Shown here in pieces: positions 56,195 to 64,000 of a DNA stretch of 64,000 nucleotides (position 1 is the first letter of the stretch; every line of letters starts with the position of its first letter). A program made the position numbers and the translations under genes. The notes under the pieces are model-generated. The model was not told where the DNA came from. It did no database searches and was given only the letters and a program-made list of their open reading frames with translations. The DNA lies in contig CAVRLX010000010.1 in NCBI GenBank assembly GCA_963721725.1, positions 253,482-317,481 on the forward strand, written 5' to 3'. This DNA is from RI-153 sp963721725. GTDB taxonomy: Bacteria; Chloroflexota; Anaerolineae; Caldilineales; Caldilineaceae.

Positions 56195-57920
56195 GGGATT
56201 CCACCGTTTCCGGTTCGTAGGCGGCGATTTCGTCGTCGTACAGGATGGTATATTGATAGCCCTGCTCGGTGAGGAAGAGCTGGCGATTGGCGCTAAACTC
56301 CTGATCCACCGTTTCGCGCGTCACCACCGTATAAAAATGGGCCAGACTGCCATCATCTTTAGGGCGCAAAATTCGGCCCAGCCGTTGCGCTTCTTCCTGG
56401 CGGCTGCCAAACGTGCCGCTGACCTGGATCATCACCGAGGCGTTGGGCAGATCCACGGCAAAGTTGCCCACCTTCGAGACGATGAGGCGGCGCAGTTCGC
56501 CACTTTTGAACTGCTCGTACAGCAGACGGCGTTCGCGGATGGGGGTGTCGCCTGTGATCAACGGGAACCCTGTATGACGTTGGACCTCGTTGAGCTGGTC
56601 AATATACATGCCGATGATCAGCACATGATCGGCTGGGTGTTTGCCCAGCAGTTGATCCAACACCGTGAGCTTGGCGGGGTTCTCGGCGGCAATGCGGTAT
56701 TTGTGGCGCTGCTCGGCCACCGCGTATTCCAAGCGCCGCTCATCTTCCAGCGACACGCGAATCTCTGCCACATCGGCCTGGGCGATCCACCCCTGCCGTT
56801 CCAGATCCTTCCAGGGCACGTCATATTTCTTGGGGCCGATCAGCGAAAAAACATCCTCCTCGCGGCCATCCTCACGCACCAGCGTGGCCGTCAGCCCCAG
56901 GCGGCGGCGCGCCTGCAACTCCGCCGTAATGCGAAAGACCGGTGCCGGCAAGAGGTGCACCTCGTCATAGATCACCAGCCCCCAGTTGCGCTCATTAAAG
57001 AGCGAAAAGTGCGGATACTGCTCATCCAGCGGGGTTTCGGCTTTGGCGCCCCGTTTGCGATAGGTGATGGTCTGATAGGTGGAGATGGTCACCGGGCGGA
57101 TCTCTTTGCGTTCGCCCGAATATTCGCCCACTTGGTCTTCCGTCAAAGTGGTTTTGTCCAACAATTCGTCGATCCACTGGCGCACAGAAACTGTGTTGGG
57201 TGTCAAAATCAATGTATTCGCCCCCACCAGATCCATAGCCGCCATGCCTACCACCGTTTTGCCCGCACCACACGGCAAGACAATTACACCGGATCCGCCG
57301 TGATCCGCACCCCCGGCATGGAAGATCTCGGCTGCCTCTTTCTGATAACGGCGCAGGGAAAAATCTCCGCCTTTTTGCGTCTGGTTTCGCAGCGCATAGC
57401 GCAGCGATTCCCCGGTAACATAGCCTGCCAGATCCTCGGCAGGGTAGCCGATCTTGACCAGCGCCTGTTTAATATGGCCGCGCAGCGCCGCGTTGACGCG
57501 CACGGTACAGGCGTCGATCTGCTCCAAAATATAGCTTTTTATCTCTTTGTGGCGGTTCAGTTCCACCATCAAAATCGGATCTTCGGTCACCATTAACAGA
57601 TCATCATCACGGCGGCGCAATTTTACACGACCATAGCGCGCGATGTATTCGGTGATCTCCGTGCGGACGTTGTCGGGCAAAGGATATTTGCTGAAGCGGC
57701 TAAGCCCGCCTACGATTTCCGAGGCGTGGAGACCGGCGGCGGCGGCATTCCAGAGTGAAAGCGGCGTAATTCGATAGGTGTGAACATATTCGGGGCTTTT
57801 TTCCAACTCGGCAAAACGCGCCAGCACATCGCGCGCGTCCTGATAGTGTTCGTTGTCCACTTCCAACAAGATCGTTTTATCGCCCTGAACGATCAGCGGA
57901 TTGCGAGGGTTATAGGTCAT
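56166..57920 (-). CDS. XPB/Ssl2-type DNA helicase
   Basis: A 584-residue superfamily-2 helicase. Residues ~10-130 are the helicase-associated module (YRITPLSLWNAAAAGLHA; PLPDNVRTEITEY). The motor has Walker A LPCGAGKTVVG (GAGKT 218-222), DEVH box IYDEVHLLP (~319), LTATLVREDGRE with the XPB RED motif, and motif VI QRLGRILRP. This is the bacterial XPB found in Actinobacteria and Chloroflexi, a 3'-5' DNA unwinding enzyme tied to repair. It heads a three-gene operon, overlapping the SWIM gene. Confidence 0.93.
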   Translation of the reverse strand: MTYNPRNPLIVQGDKTILLEVDNEHYQDARDVLARFAELEKSPEYVHTYRITPLSLWNAAAAGLHASEIVGGLSRFSKYPLPDNVRTEITEYIARYGRVKLRRRDDDLLMVTEDPILMVELNRHKEIKSYILEQIDACTVRVNAALRGHIKQALVKIGYPAEDLAGYVTGESLRYALRNQTQKGGDFSLRRYQKEAAEIFHAGGADHGGSGVIVLPCGAGKTVVGMAAMDLVGANTLILTPNTVSVRQWIDELLDKTTLTEDQVGEYSGERKEIRPVTISTYQTITYRKRGAKAETPLDEQYPHFSLFNERNWGLVIYDEVHLLPAPVFRITAELQARRRLGLTATLVREDGREEDVFSLIGPKKYDVPWKDLERQGWIAQADVAEIRVSLEDERRLEYAVAEQRHKYRIAAENPAKLTVLDQLLGKHPADHVLIIGMYIDQLNEVQRHTGFPLITGDTPIRERRLLYEQFKSGELRRLIVSKVGNFAVDLPNASVMIQVSGTFGSRQEEAQRLGRILRPKDDGSLAHFYTVVTRETVDQEFSANRQLFLTEQGYQYTILYDDEIAAYEPETVESHAVARDPYR

Positions 57921-57985
57921 AATCGTCGTTTTCTACTCCATTTTTCGTCACAGCCTTGCAATAAGTACAGACCGGCTGAATTGGC

Positions 57986-59558
57986 TCAAGAGCCGATCAA
58001 GGTGCGGCTCTGTTCACGCATGTAAAGCGGCAGTGTATAGCGTGCGCCGATGCCCTTGCCGCTTGATCCGCTGCCCTTCCAGCCGCCAAACGCTTGGATG
58101 CCGGGCCAGGCCCCTGTGGTTGCGCCCGCCTGTCGGTTAACATAAACAGTGCCAGCCTCAATGTGCGTAAGAAACCATTCAATTTCTCGCTCATCTTCGC
58201 CAAAGAATCCCGCCGTCAGCCCATAGTCCGTATCATTGGCCTTTTCCATCGCCTCCTGTAGCGAATCAACGGAGGCAAGGGAGAGGATCGGCACAAAAAG
58301 CTCTTGGCGCACCAACGGGTGATCGTCAGGCAGATTTTCCACAATCGTGGGCGTCACATAAAAGCCTTTGCCCAACTCTCCCTCTGTTAAAATTTCGCCG
58401 CCGCAGAGCAAATTGCCGTCACGCTTGGCCTGGGCCACATAGCCTTGAAATTTCTCATAGGCTTCCCGGTTGATCAGCGTGCCCATAAAGGATTCGCGCG
58501 CCGTGGGGTCGCCCACAACAATCGCCTGCGTAAGCGCAAGCAGCTTTGCCTTCAATGGTTCGTAGACTGCCGCCTCCACATAGACCCGTGAGCAGGCCGA
58601 ACATTTCTGCCCGTCCAGCCCAAAAGCTGCGCGCATGACGCCCAGTGCCGCTTTATCCAGATCGGCGCTTTGCGAGACAATGGCCGGGTTTTTGCCACCC
58701 ATCTCTACAATGGCTGGGCGCGGCGTCTTGCCCGATGCCGCCACCTTCAGCACTTTCATGCCCACCGCGTGGGAGCCAGTAAAAGTGAATCCACTCACAT
58801 CGGCGTTGTCGAGTAACTCCTGCCCTGTGGAATCGTCGGGGCCGACCACGCTGTTAAAGACGCCTGCGGGCAGCCCCGCATTGGCGAAAAGTTCGGCAGT
58901 CTTCCACACGGTAAACGGCGTGGAGAGCGCGCCCTTAAAAACAACGGTGTTGCCCGTCACCAATGCCGCTGCAATCGGCGCGCCGGAAAGCGCCATGGGG
59001 AAATTAAACGGCGCAATCACCGCCCACACGCCATAGGGTTGCAACACAGTATAATTATTCTCGTCGGGGGTGAGCTTGCCCATGCGCGTTACATAGCCAT
59101 TGTTTTTCTGCATGTCGTCGGCATACCAGCGCAACAGATCGGCGGTCTCTTCCACCTCGCCCAACGCTTCCAGCCTGCTCTTGCCCACTTCCAGGCTCAT
59201 CAGCGCGCTGAGATCAAAAAGGTTACGGCTGATCTCCTCGGCAACGGACCGCATAATGGCTACGCGCCGGCCACGGGGTGGCGCGCCACGCCGGAAAGCT
59301 CCGCTTGGCCGCTGCAATGGCCTGCTGCGTATGGCTGCGGTCGCCGTTTTGGCGCGTACAGAGCAGCATCTCTTGGTTGATCGGGCTATACGTTTCCACT
59401 TTATCGGCGGTGTAGACCCGCTCCCCATCGATAAACATGGGCACATCCGCGCCCAGCCAATCCGCTTTGACGGTTGCCAGTGCCCTGTCATAGGCAGACT
59501 GGAGATCCTCATTATCTGCGGAAAGTGTAGCATAGGTAATCTTCATGGGTTCGGCCAT
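57986..59558 (-). pseudogene. Aldehyde dehydrogenase (glutamate-semialdehyde dehydrogenase-like), frameshifted
   Basis: About 520 residues once joined. The N-terminus (MAEPMKITYATLS; VPMFIDGERV; AIAAAKRSFPAWRATPWP) is in one frame; the remainder from RRVAIMRSVAEEISRNLFDL is in another, with the break near 59265-59275. Catalytic Glu is in EMGGKNPAIV and the nucleophile Cys in GQKCSACSRV; the Cys context fits 1-pyrroline-5-carboxylate dehydrogenases. The start ATG at 59558 has GAGGAGG six bases upstream. A clear promoter lies at 59616-59644. Confidence 0.85.
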
Positions 59559-59615
59559 CATGAGCCTCCTCATTGAGATAACAATCCAATAAGAATAACG
59601 AAGCACGCCCTGTGC

Positions 59616-59644
59616 ACTATACCGTTCCCATAAAATCGTGTCAA
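59616..59644 (-). promoter_or_regulatory. Consensus sigma-70-type promoter of the aldehyde dehydrogenase gene
   Basis: Minus strand: TTGACA (59639-59644), exactly 17 bp, TATAGT (59616-59621). It lies about 60 bp before the start codon and is the best promoter in the window. Confidence 0.75.
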
Positions 59645-59764
59645 TCAAAACCTTAATGGGTGCGGCTCAACCTGGGGGCGAAAATTCCAAGAATGGACGA
59701 GAACTGCACGCTGTAAACTCTCATCGCCCAGTCCATTCCCAGAATTATGACCTTAATCCAATAC

Positions 59765-59796
59765 AAAAAAAGGACCGGCATTCGCCGGTCCTTTTT
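59765..59796. terminator. Intrinsic terminator after the cold-shock gene
   Basis: AAAAAGGACCGGC / GCCGGTCCTTTTT with a four-base loop, about 30 bp past the csp stop. Confidence 0.93.
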
Positions 59797-59827
59797 GATT
59801 CCTAGATTACCGCAAGTGCGGGACTGT

Positions 59828-60037
59828 CTAGATCTTCTGGACGTTCACAGCCGAAGGGCCTTTGGCGCCCTTTTCAACCGAGAACTCAACGCGCTCGCCC
59901 TCAGTCAGGCTGCGGAAGCCATTGGAGACAATGGCCGAGTGGTGGACAAAGACATCATCGCCGCCTTCGCGAGCGAGAAAACCGTAACCTTTTTGGTCAT
60001 TGAACCACTTCACTGTGCCTTGAATACGTTCACTCAT
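59828..60037 (-). CDS. cspA: Cold-shock domain protein
   Basis: A 69-residue single CSD protein. RNA-binding motifs KGYGFL (RNP1) and VFVHHSAI (RNP2) are intact, as is the opening GTVKWFNDQ. It binds single-stranded RNA/DNA and melts structures. AGGAGG lies nine bases before the ATG. The ~150-base leader contains an intrinsic terminator (60112-60152), suggesting regulation by attenuation, possibly by the protein itself. Confidence 0.96.
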   Translation of the reverse strand: MSERIQGTVKWFNDQKGYGFLAREGGDDVFVHHSAIVSNGFRSLTEGERVEFSVEKGAKGPSAVNVQKI

Positions 60038-60111
60038 TGTTGGAAACCTCCTACAGTTTCTGGGTACTACAAAAAAATTGTGCTCAAAACGTCGTTAATT
60101 TCCAACAGTTC

Positions 60112-60152
60112 AAAAAAGGCGCTACCCGGATTTGTTCGTTCGGGTAGCGCCT
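60112..60152 (-). terminator. Leader terminator / putative attenuator of the cold-shock gene
   Basis: Read on the minus strand: GGCGCTACCCG, an 11-base loop, CCGGGTAGCGCC, then TTTTTT. It lies between the likely promoter (60193-60221) and the csp start (60037). Confidence 0.8.
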
Positions 60153-60192
60153 TTACGCAACTTCATCGGAACTTACAACATCTTGCACTTGT

Positions 60193-60221
60193 ATTAAACC
60201 ACGAATTACTTTCCTTGTCAA
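60193..60221 (-). promoter_or_regulatory. Putative cold-shock gene promoter
   Basis: Minus strand: TTGACA (60216-60221), 17-bp spacer, TTTAAT (60193-60198). A second, weaker candidate (TTGGAA, 17 bp, CACAAT) lies downstream of the leader terminator. Confidence 0.6.
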
Positions 60222-61413
60222 ATCGAAAAGGATATAGATTTCATTGAATTAGAGTAATTGTTCAGGTGCGTCACACCCGGTAGGACCACAGAAAAACGTG
60301 GTTCAAACGAAAGCACAGGAACATTAAGTTTTGGTGGCCTACCTCGCCGTTTAGGCGGTTGGTAGATGGATGGCACCTTGAACAACAAAAGCTCGTGGAC
60401 AGTCCACCGATGATGGGTCAAACCAGCAGCCATGGCAGGCGTGCGCGGTTGCCAGCGACGGCGACTACAAAAGTCGTTCGAAGCAGAGAGACGCAAACTC
60501 TCGTGCCAGGTGCAGAAGTTGTAGACGCAGCCTGTCAAGTACATGCCGGCTGTGAGTGACGCAGCAGTGCGCGTCAGTGCACGAGAGCGACGGGCGAGAG
60601 AGCACAACGCTGACGGAAAGTGGCATTGAGCCTTTCGATATAGGCAGTGTTGATGCCACCTTCTCCTTGACTGGCTGTGAGCAGTCGCTGGACCAGTGCT
60701 TCTGAGCCTTGCACGATGCGCCGCTGAATGGAGAAGTCGCCGTTCTTGCGCTGCTTGACGACCTGCGTGATGGCGAGGTCAGACCAAGCAACCAAGCGAG
60801 GGCGTCCGCCTTTTGTGGTGTGCACTGGAGAGCGAAAGCTCAGGCGAGTGGCCTTGATGTAGCTGACCAGACCGTCCACCGCAATCAGAAGCGGACGGCG
60901 TAAGGCCACTTGGCGCACCTGTTGCATCAAGGTCCGAATCAGACGCAGGTCTCGTTTTGGACTGATGACGCCACCCAGCCACAAGCGTGTCGAGACCATA
61001 ATCGCTAGCGCCATCCACAGGGTGCGGTCTGGCTCTTGACCTTAATCTCATCCGCTTGCACCTGTTGCAAGTCCAGAGGCTGCTGTGCCAGCACATGGTC
61101 GTGCACCCCTTGACAATGCAGACCCGCCTTTTGCTGCCACTCTGCCACCGTTCGTTCGTCGAGTCCAAGGAGCGGCCACGATCGCTTGGATGGGACAGCC
61201 GTGCGCCAACAGCGTCGTCACCTGCACGAAACAGCTCCACCGGCTTCTTGATGCCGATAAGACTGCTGTGCCTACCCGTTCGCTGAAGGTCTTGCCACAG
61301 CATCTACACTTGTAGCGCTTCTCTTGGCGGCTGTGAACCATTATGTTGCCGCCACCCACTTTCCCGCTGGCGTGACAGCCAGAGTTCGGGCAGAATTGTT
61401 CCTGAGGGTTCAT
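60218..61413 (-). mobile_element. Insertion-sequence transposase, multiply frameshifted
   Basis: Fragments in order on the minus strand: MNPQEQFCPNSGCHA with a zinc-binding RYKCRCCGKTFSERVGT; LLAHGCPIQAIVAA; LDERTVAEWQQKAGL; LDLQQVQADEIKV; MALAIMVSTRLWLGG; LLIAVDGLVSYIKA; AYIERLNATFRQR; and PPKRRGRPPKL. These form one DDE transposase with an IS1-like N-terminal zinc finger, but at least four frame changes interrupt it. I could not identify terminal inverted repeats or a target duplication, so the element's ends are uncertain. Family (IS1/IS1595-like) is a tentative reading. Confidence 0.75.
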
Positions 61414-61426
61414 CTGTCCACTCCTT

Positions 61427-61990
61427 TTGTTTGGCAACAAAAGTGTGTCTGTGAACCCTCTTTTTTATCAAATCACGCTATCCTGCGGTGCTACCAGTAT
61501 CGACAAAAGCTCTGTGCCTATTTTTCTGTTGCGCCATCTTTTTGGTGGGGACTATAAGCCACCCGACACCTACAGCGGGGTCTTTGTAGATCTGCCCAGA
61601 AAGTTCGCCAACAATGATCGCTCCCTATGGGCAGAAGCGCTTCACCGTCTTGGCGTGGATCTGACCAGCGATCGCTGTGCACCGCCCGACGCTACGCAGC
61701 CCTATTTCTGCCCTCTCGACACCGTCACCCGGGCCGAATTGCTCTGGTATCTGGCTCAGGTGCAGATGTGGGAATTAAAATCTGTTGAGGGAGATCACTT
61801 TTTGGACGTTCACACAGATACGCCTGCCCACCGTGCTGTCGAGTATGCGGCACGCCATGGCTTTTTGGCTGAAGCTGATCCGCATTGTCCTGCTTTACCC
61901 ACTGGCCCCCGCTTCTGCCCCGACGACCCAGCCCGACGTGCTTTCGCAGCGGTCGTCATGGTGCGAGCATTTGGACAAACTCACGAATAG
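61427..61990 (+). pseudogene. C-terminal fragment of an S-layer-homology-like protein
   Basis: About 150 recognisable residues made of repeats in the pattern F-x-D-x-P ... W-A-x-A-L-x-R-L-G-V ... C ... Y-F-C-P ... V-T-R-A-E-L (GVFVDLPRKFANND; YFCPLDTVTRAELLWYLA; RFCPDDPARRAFAAVVMV). These resemble the Cys-containing SLH-like repeats common in Chloroflexi surface proteins. There is no signal peptide or plausible own start; the reading frame emerges directly from the transposase end. The parent gene was probably cut by the insertion. Confidence 0.6.
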
Positions 61991-62165
61991 CTCTGCATGG
62001 TTGGTCGGTCTCCTCTTCGCTTACGCCTGATACTTCCTCCCGCACCTGGAACACTACCGTCATCTCAGCCCCGTCTACAGCGCAGGTTTCCATCCTCTGC
62101 ATAACCCACAGGTCCGGTCTTTGCTCAGATGACGTCATCAGAGTCGCAACACTGCCTATCTCCAT
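61956..62165 (-). pseudogene. Short fragment related to the one at 63553-63863
   Basis: Minus-strand reading contains QRPDLWVMQRMETCAVDGAE and MTVVFQVRE, matching DLRVVPRMETWAV and MTVVVFQVRG near 63560-63660. DNA identity is visible on inspection over roughly 100 bp (62035-62132 against 63553-63664). It appears to be the C-terminal part of an unnamed protein. Confidence 0.45.
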
Positions 62166-62243
62166 TCATGGTATACTCTTTCCACACAGTGAACGCCCTT
62201 CTGTTCAGGAGAATCCACAATCTTTAACGCCACTCAGGAAATC

Positions 62244-62591
62244 GTGCCTACGCTTACCCAGTCCATTGACCGTGAATCTGCTCAGGGATCCGCCACTCAT
62301 TTTCTGATGGACCACATGGGCAATCAGGTCGTGGCAGGGCAGCCCATGCTGATGATCTCCGCCCTGCGTGCGCTCTGGATTGTTCCGGTGCAACTGACCT
62401 ATCTGCACACAGGTTCGCTTGGCGATGTGGGAGTGGTGGCTGTGGACGGCGAAACGGGACAGGTAGTGGGGTGGACGCCCCTGGCTGACATGAAACGCGC
62501 CTGCCGCGCCCTGCGTCAAGCGCACAAGCCTGAAATCACTGAGCAGTTTGCTACTTTCCTGACCTCGCAAAAGGAAACGCCCCCTTCATAA
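62244..62591 (+). CDS. Small hypothetical protein
   Basis: 115 residues from a GTG at 62244, or ~8 more if translation begins nearer the AGGAG at 62207-62211, whose properly spaced codon is ATC. The body (HFLMDHMGNQVVAGQPMLMI; GDVGVVAVDGETGQVVGWT) has a beta-rich centre and a helical end. There is no signal peptide. I do not recognise it. It stands between the SLH fragment and the antitoxin-like gene. Confidence 0.55.
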   Translation: MPTLTQSIDRESAQGSATHFLMDHMGNQVVAGQPMLMISALRALWIVPVQLTYLHTGSLGDVGVVAVDGETGQVVGWTPLADMKRACRALRQAHKPEITEQFATFLTSQKETPPS

Positions 62592-62632
62592 TTCCCTCTC
62601 TTTTCTTTGTCCAACGCAGATGCGATAATTTG

Positions 62633-62641
62633 TGCTATAAT
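62633..62641 (+). promoter_or_regulatory. Extended -10 for the antitoxin-like/HNH pair
   Basis: TG-C-TATAAT at 62633-62641, 41 bp before the start at 62682. Confidence 0.5.
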
Positions 62642-62681
62642 CCCCAACAAACGTCCCCCTCTATTTCGAGAGAGAAGAGCC

Positions 62682-63110
62682 ATGCCAGCCACACAGTCGA
62701 TAACCGTTGAATTGCCCGAAGCGCTCTATCTTCAGGTTGAAGAGCGCGCCCGTCGTTTGCAACATTCAATTGAAGGGGAAGTGGTCGGTGTTGGCGGTAT
62801 CCCTGCCCACGCTTGAGGATCTGTCCGCTGACATTGCTGACGACTTGGAACAGTTGAAATTTCTCTCCGACGATGAACTATGGCGAGTTGCCGGGCGCAA
62901 ACTTTCTGCAGAGGATGCCGGGCGAATCGAAACGCTGTGTTCAAACGCCAGCAGCGGGGACTATCCTCTCAGGAAGAGAGCGTGCCACAGCGCTGTTACA
63001 TCGCTATGACCACAATATGCTGTTGCGGGCACAGGCGATGGCCCTGCTGGCCGAACGAGGCCACGACGTCTCCCCCTACTTTCGCCTACATCATCCGCAT
63101 GAGCAGCACC
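62682..63110 (+). pseudogene. Antitoxin-like small protein, frameshifted
   Basis: Starts SITVELPEALYLQVEERARR, a ribbon-helix-helix-like opening, then in other frames LPTLEDLSADIADDLEQLKF, LSDDELWRVAGRKLS, FKRQQRGLSSQEE and ATALLHRYDHNMLLRAQA, ending AERGHDVSPYF. Frame changes are near 62790, 62940 and 62985. The joined ~135-residue protein matches a recurrent Chloroflexi gene that sits directly before an HNH endonuclease, as here. Confidence 0.6.
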
Positions 63111-63527
63111 TACATCCACCGACCATTGCGCCAGTCTGTAGCAGATCGAGATCATCATCGCTGTAGCTACTGCCAAACTGCTGAACACATTGTCGGAGCC
63201 GACTTTACCATCGATCATATTATTCCCGAATCACTTGGCGGGGAAACCACGCTTGCCAATCTGTGCCTGGCCTGCTGGAGTTGTAACCTGATCAAACCAA
63301 GAGATCGGATCGCGTCTCTAGATCCGGGAACAGGCTCAGCATGGCTCGTTTGTTTAACCCTAATACCCAAAGTTTGGCAGAGAACACTTTGTACTGAGCA
63401 GGAAAATGGTCTGTTCATTGCTGGGTTAACTGCGACAGGGCGGCGCCACGGTAGATACACTTGGACTCAACCGTAGCTCGCTGGTTCATGCTCGCCGCTT
63501 CTGGATCAACGCCGGTTGGCATCCCCC
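63099..63527 (+). pseudogene. HNH endonuclease, frameshifted near C-terminus
   Basis: From MSSTYIHRPLRQSVADRD. The HNH core is CSYCQTAEHIVGADFTIDHI (first Cys pair and the catalytic His) followed by NLCLACWSCNLIKPRD. The frame reads to GLTATGRRHG, then shifts near 63438 to TVDTLGLNRSSLVHARRFW and a stop at 63527. It overlaps the end of the antitoxin-like gene, so the two form a coupled pair: nuclease plus possible neutraliser, or a homing/restriction-like nuclease with accessory protein. Confidence 0.7.
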
Positions 63528-63552
63528 GACAGCGTAAAATTCGCTGAATCGT

Positions 63553-63863
63553 GTCCCCGCACCTGAAACACCACCACCGTCATCTCCGTCCCGTCTTCAC
63601 GCCCAGGTCTCCATCCTTGGCACAACGCGCAGATCCATGCCGTCTTTGCTCAGGCATTGACGGCGGCGATGGTGGCTTCGCGGCATTGGAGACAGCTTTG
63701 ACGCGGGGGCGGGGCGCGGCCAGGGCGACGAATAGCCCCTTGGCTGTGCTGTGCGTGGGGAGAAGTAAACCGGAGGACGCCACTTCCCCCTGCATCTCGG
63801 CACAAGTGGGCTACAGATTTCAGCCGGTCTGAAGGGGTCAATCTTACCCGTCAAACCCGTCAT
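63553..63863 (-). pseudogene. Fragment of unnamed protein, paralogous to 61956-62165
   Basis: Minus-strand pieces in two or three frames (LFVALAAPRPRVKAVSNAA; TIAAVNA; LSKDGMDLRVVPRMETWA; EMTVVVFQVRGHDS). Their order suggests one small protein with several frame changes. Confidence 0.45.
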
Positions 63864-64000
63864 TCCTTCGCATTACTGTTACTTCATGTTGAATCACGCT
63901 GGATGCCCATGTTCACTCCTCAGGTACTGTACGGTGTATGTTTTCGTGACCGTGGGCAAAGGCGTTTCCTCAATCTGTACGAATCCCTAATCGAACCGCC
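63864..64000. other. No gene identified at the window edge
   Basis: 137 bp with no supported feature. Confidence 0.4.

Noticed and set aside
56145..57596. 483-codon plus-strand frame
   Set aside because: Antisense to the XPB helicase, which has all helicase motifs.
60262..60290. Possible sixth palindrome copy (CAGGTGCG followed by TCACACCC)
   Set aside because: Only the outer ends resemble the family and there is no stem; it could be a deletion remnant but is too short to claim.

Overview
The window looks like a Chloroflexota chromosome (Anaerolineae/Caldilineae-like), probably an assembled environmental genome. Reasons: moderately high GC, many TTG/GTG starts, Thr-Pro 'TPTPT' stalk proteins, DUF4012 and DUF2723 surface-glycan genes, an archaeal-type phosphoglycerate mutase, a cupin-type glucose-6-phosphate isomerase, a fused sugar nucleotidyltransferase/phosphomannomutase, and a SCO1664/DUF3090/histidine-phosphatase cassette otherwise typical of Actinobacteria. 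This assignment rests on gene content only. No rRNA, tRNA, CRISPR array or replication origin was found.

Layout. 1-8 kb: carbohydrate uptake, with two sugar-binding lipoproteins, a fused two-domain permease, a sulfatase and a RraA-like aldolase; the ATPase that could energise these importers is alone at 28 kb. 8-17.9 kb: housekeeping, with a phosphoribosyltransferase and prfA, prmC, the NDP-sugar enzyme and the three-gene SCO1664 cassette. 18.2-26.1 kb: one co-directional surface-glycan operon (sortase-like pseudoenzyme, GT2-sugar transferase fusion, two stalked extracellular proteins, a GT-C membrane protein, DUF4012). 26-48 kb: mixed metabolism (apgM, ABC ATPase, enoyl-CoA hydratase, GH3-like enzyme, cupin PGI, GNAT, M23, M16C and M42 peptidases, DMT transporter, family-5 peptide-binding protein, MenC/NSAR-like enolase, DUF429). 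48-51 kb: a signalling island with a response regulator, a free-standing B12-binding protein carrying the Wx9EH photosensory motif, and a histidine kinase. 51.5-58 kb: an XPB-like helicase with two large partners that share its accessory module. 58-60 kb: aldehyde dehydrogenase and a cold-shock gene behind a leader terminator. 60.2-64 kb: a decayed mobile region with a broken transposase, an S-layer-like fragment, an antitoxin-like/HNH pair and a duplicated gene fragment.

Two features cut across the window. First, five copies of a ~73-bp palindrome occupy intergenic regions; one is flanked by an exact 14-bp direct repeat, and one has its loop inverted relative to its flanks, so the family looks like a small non-autonomous mobile element. 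Second, at least ten otherwise conserved genes are split by single-base shifts, often at short homopolymers. Residual base-call error is the simplest explanation, and genes marked frameshifted should be read as probably intact in the organism until re-sequenced. The exception is the 60-64 kb stretch, where real decay is also plausible.
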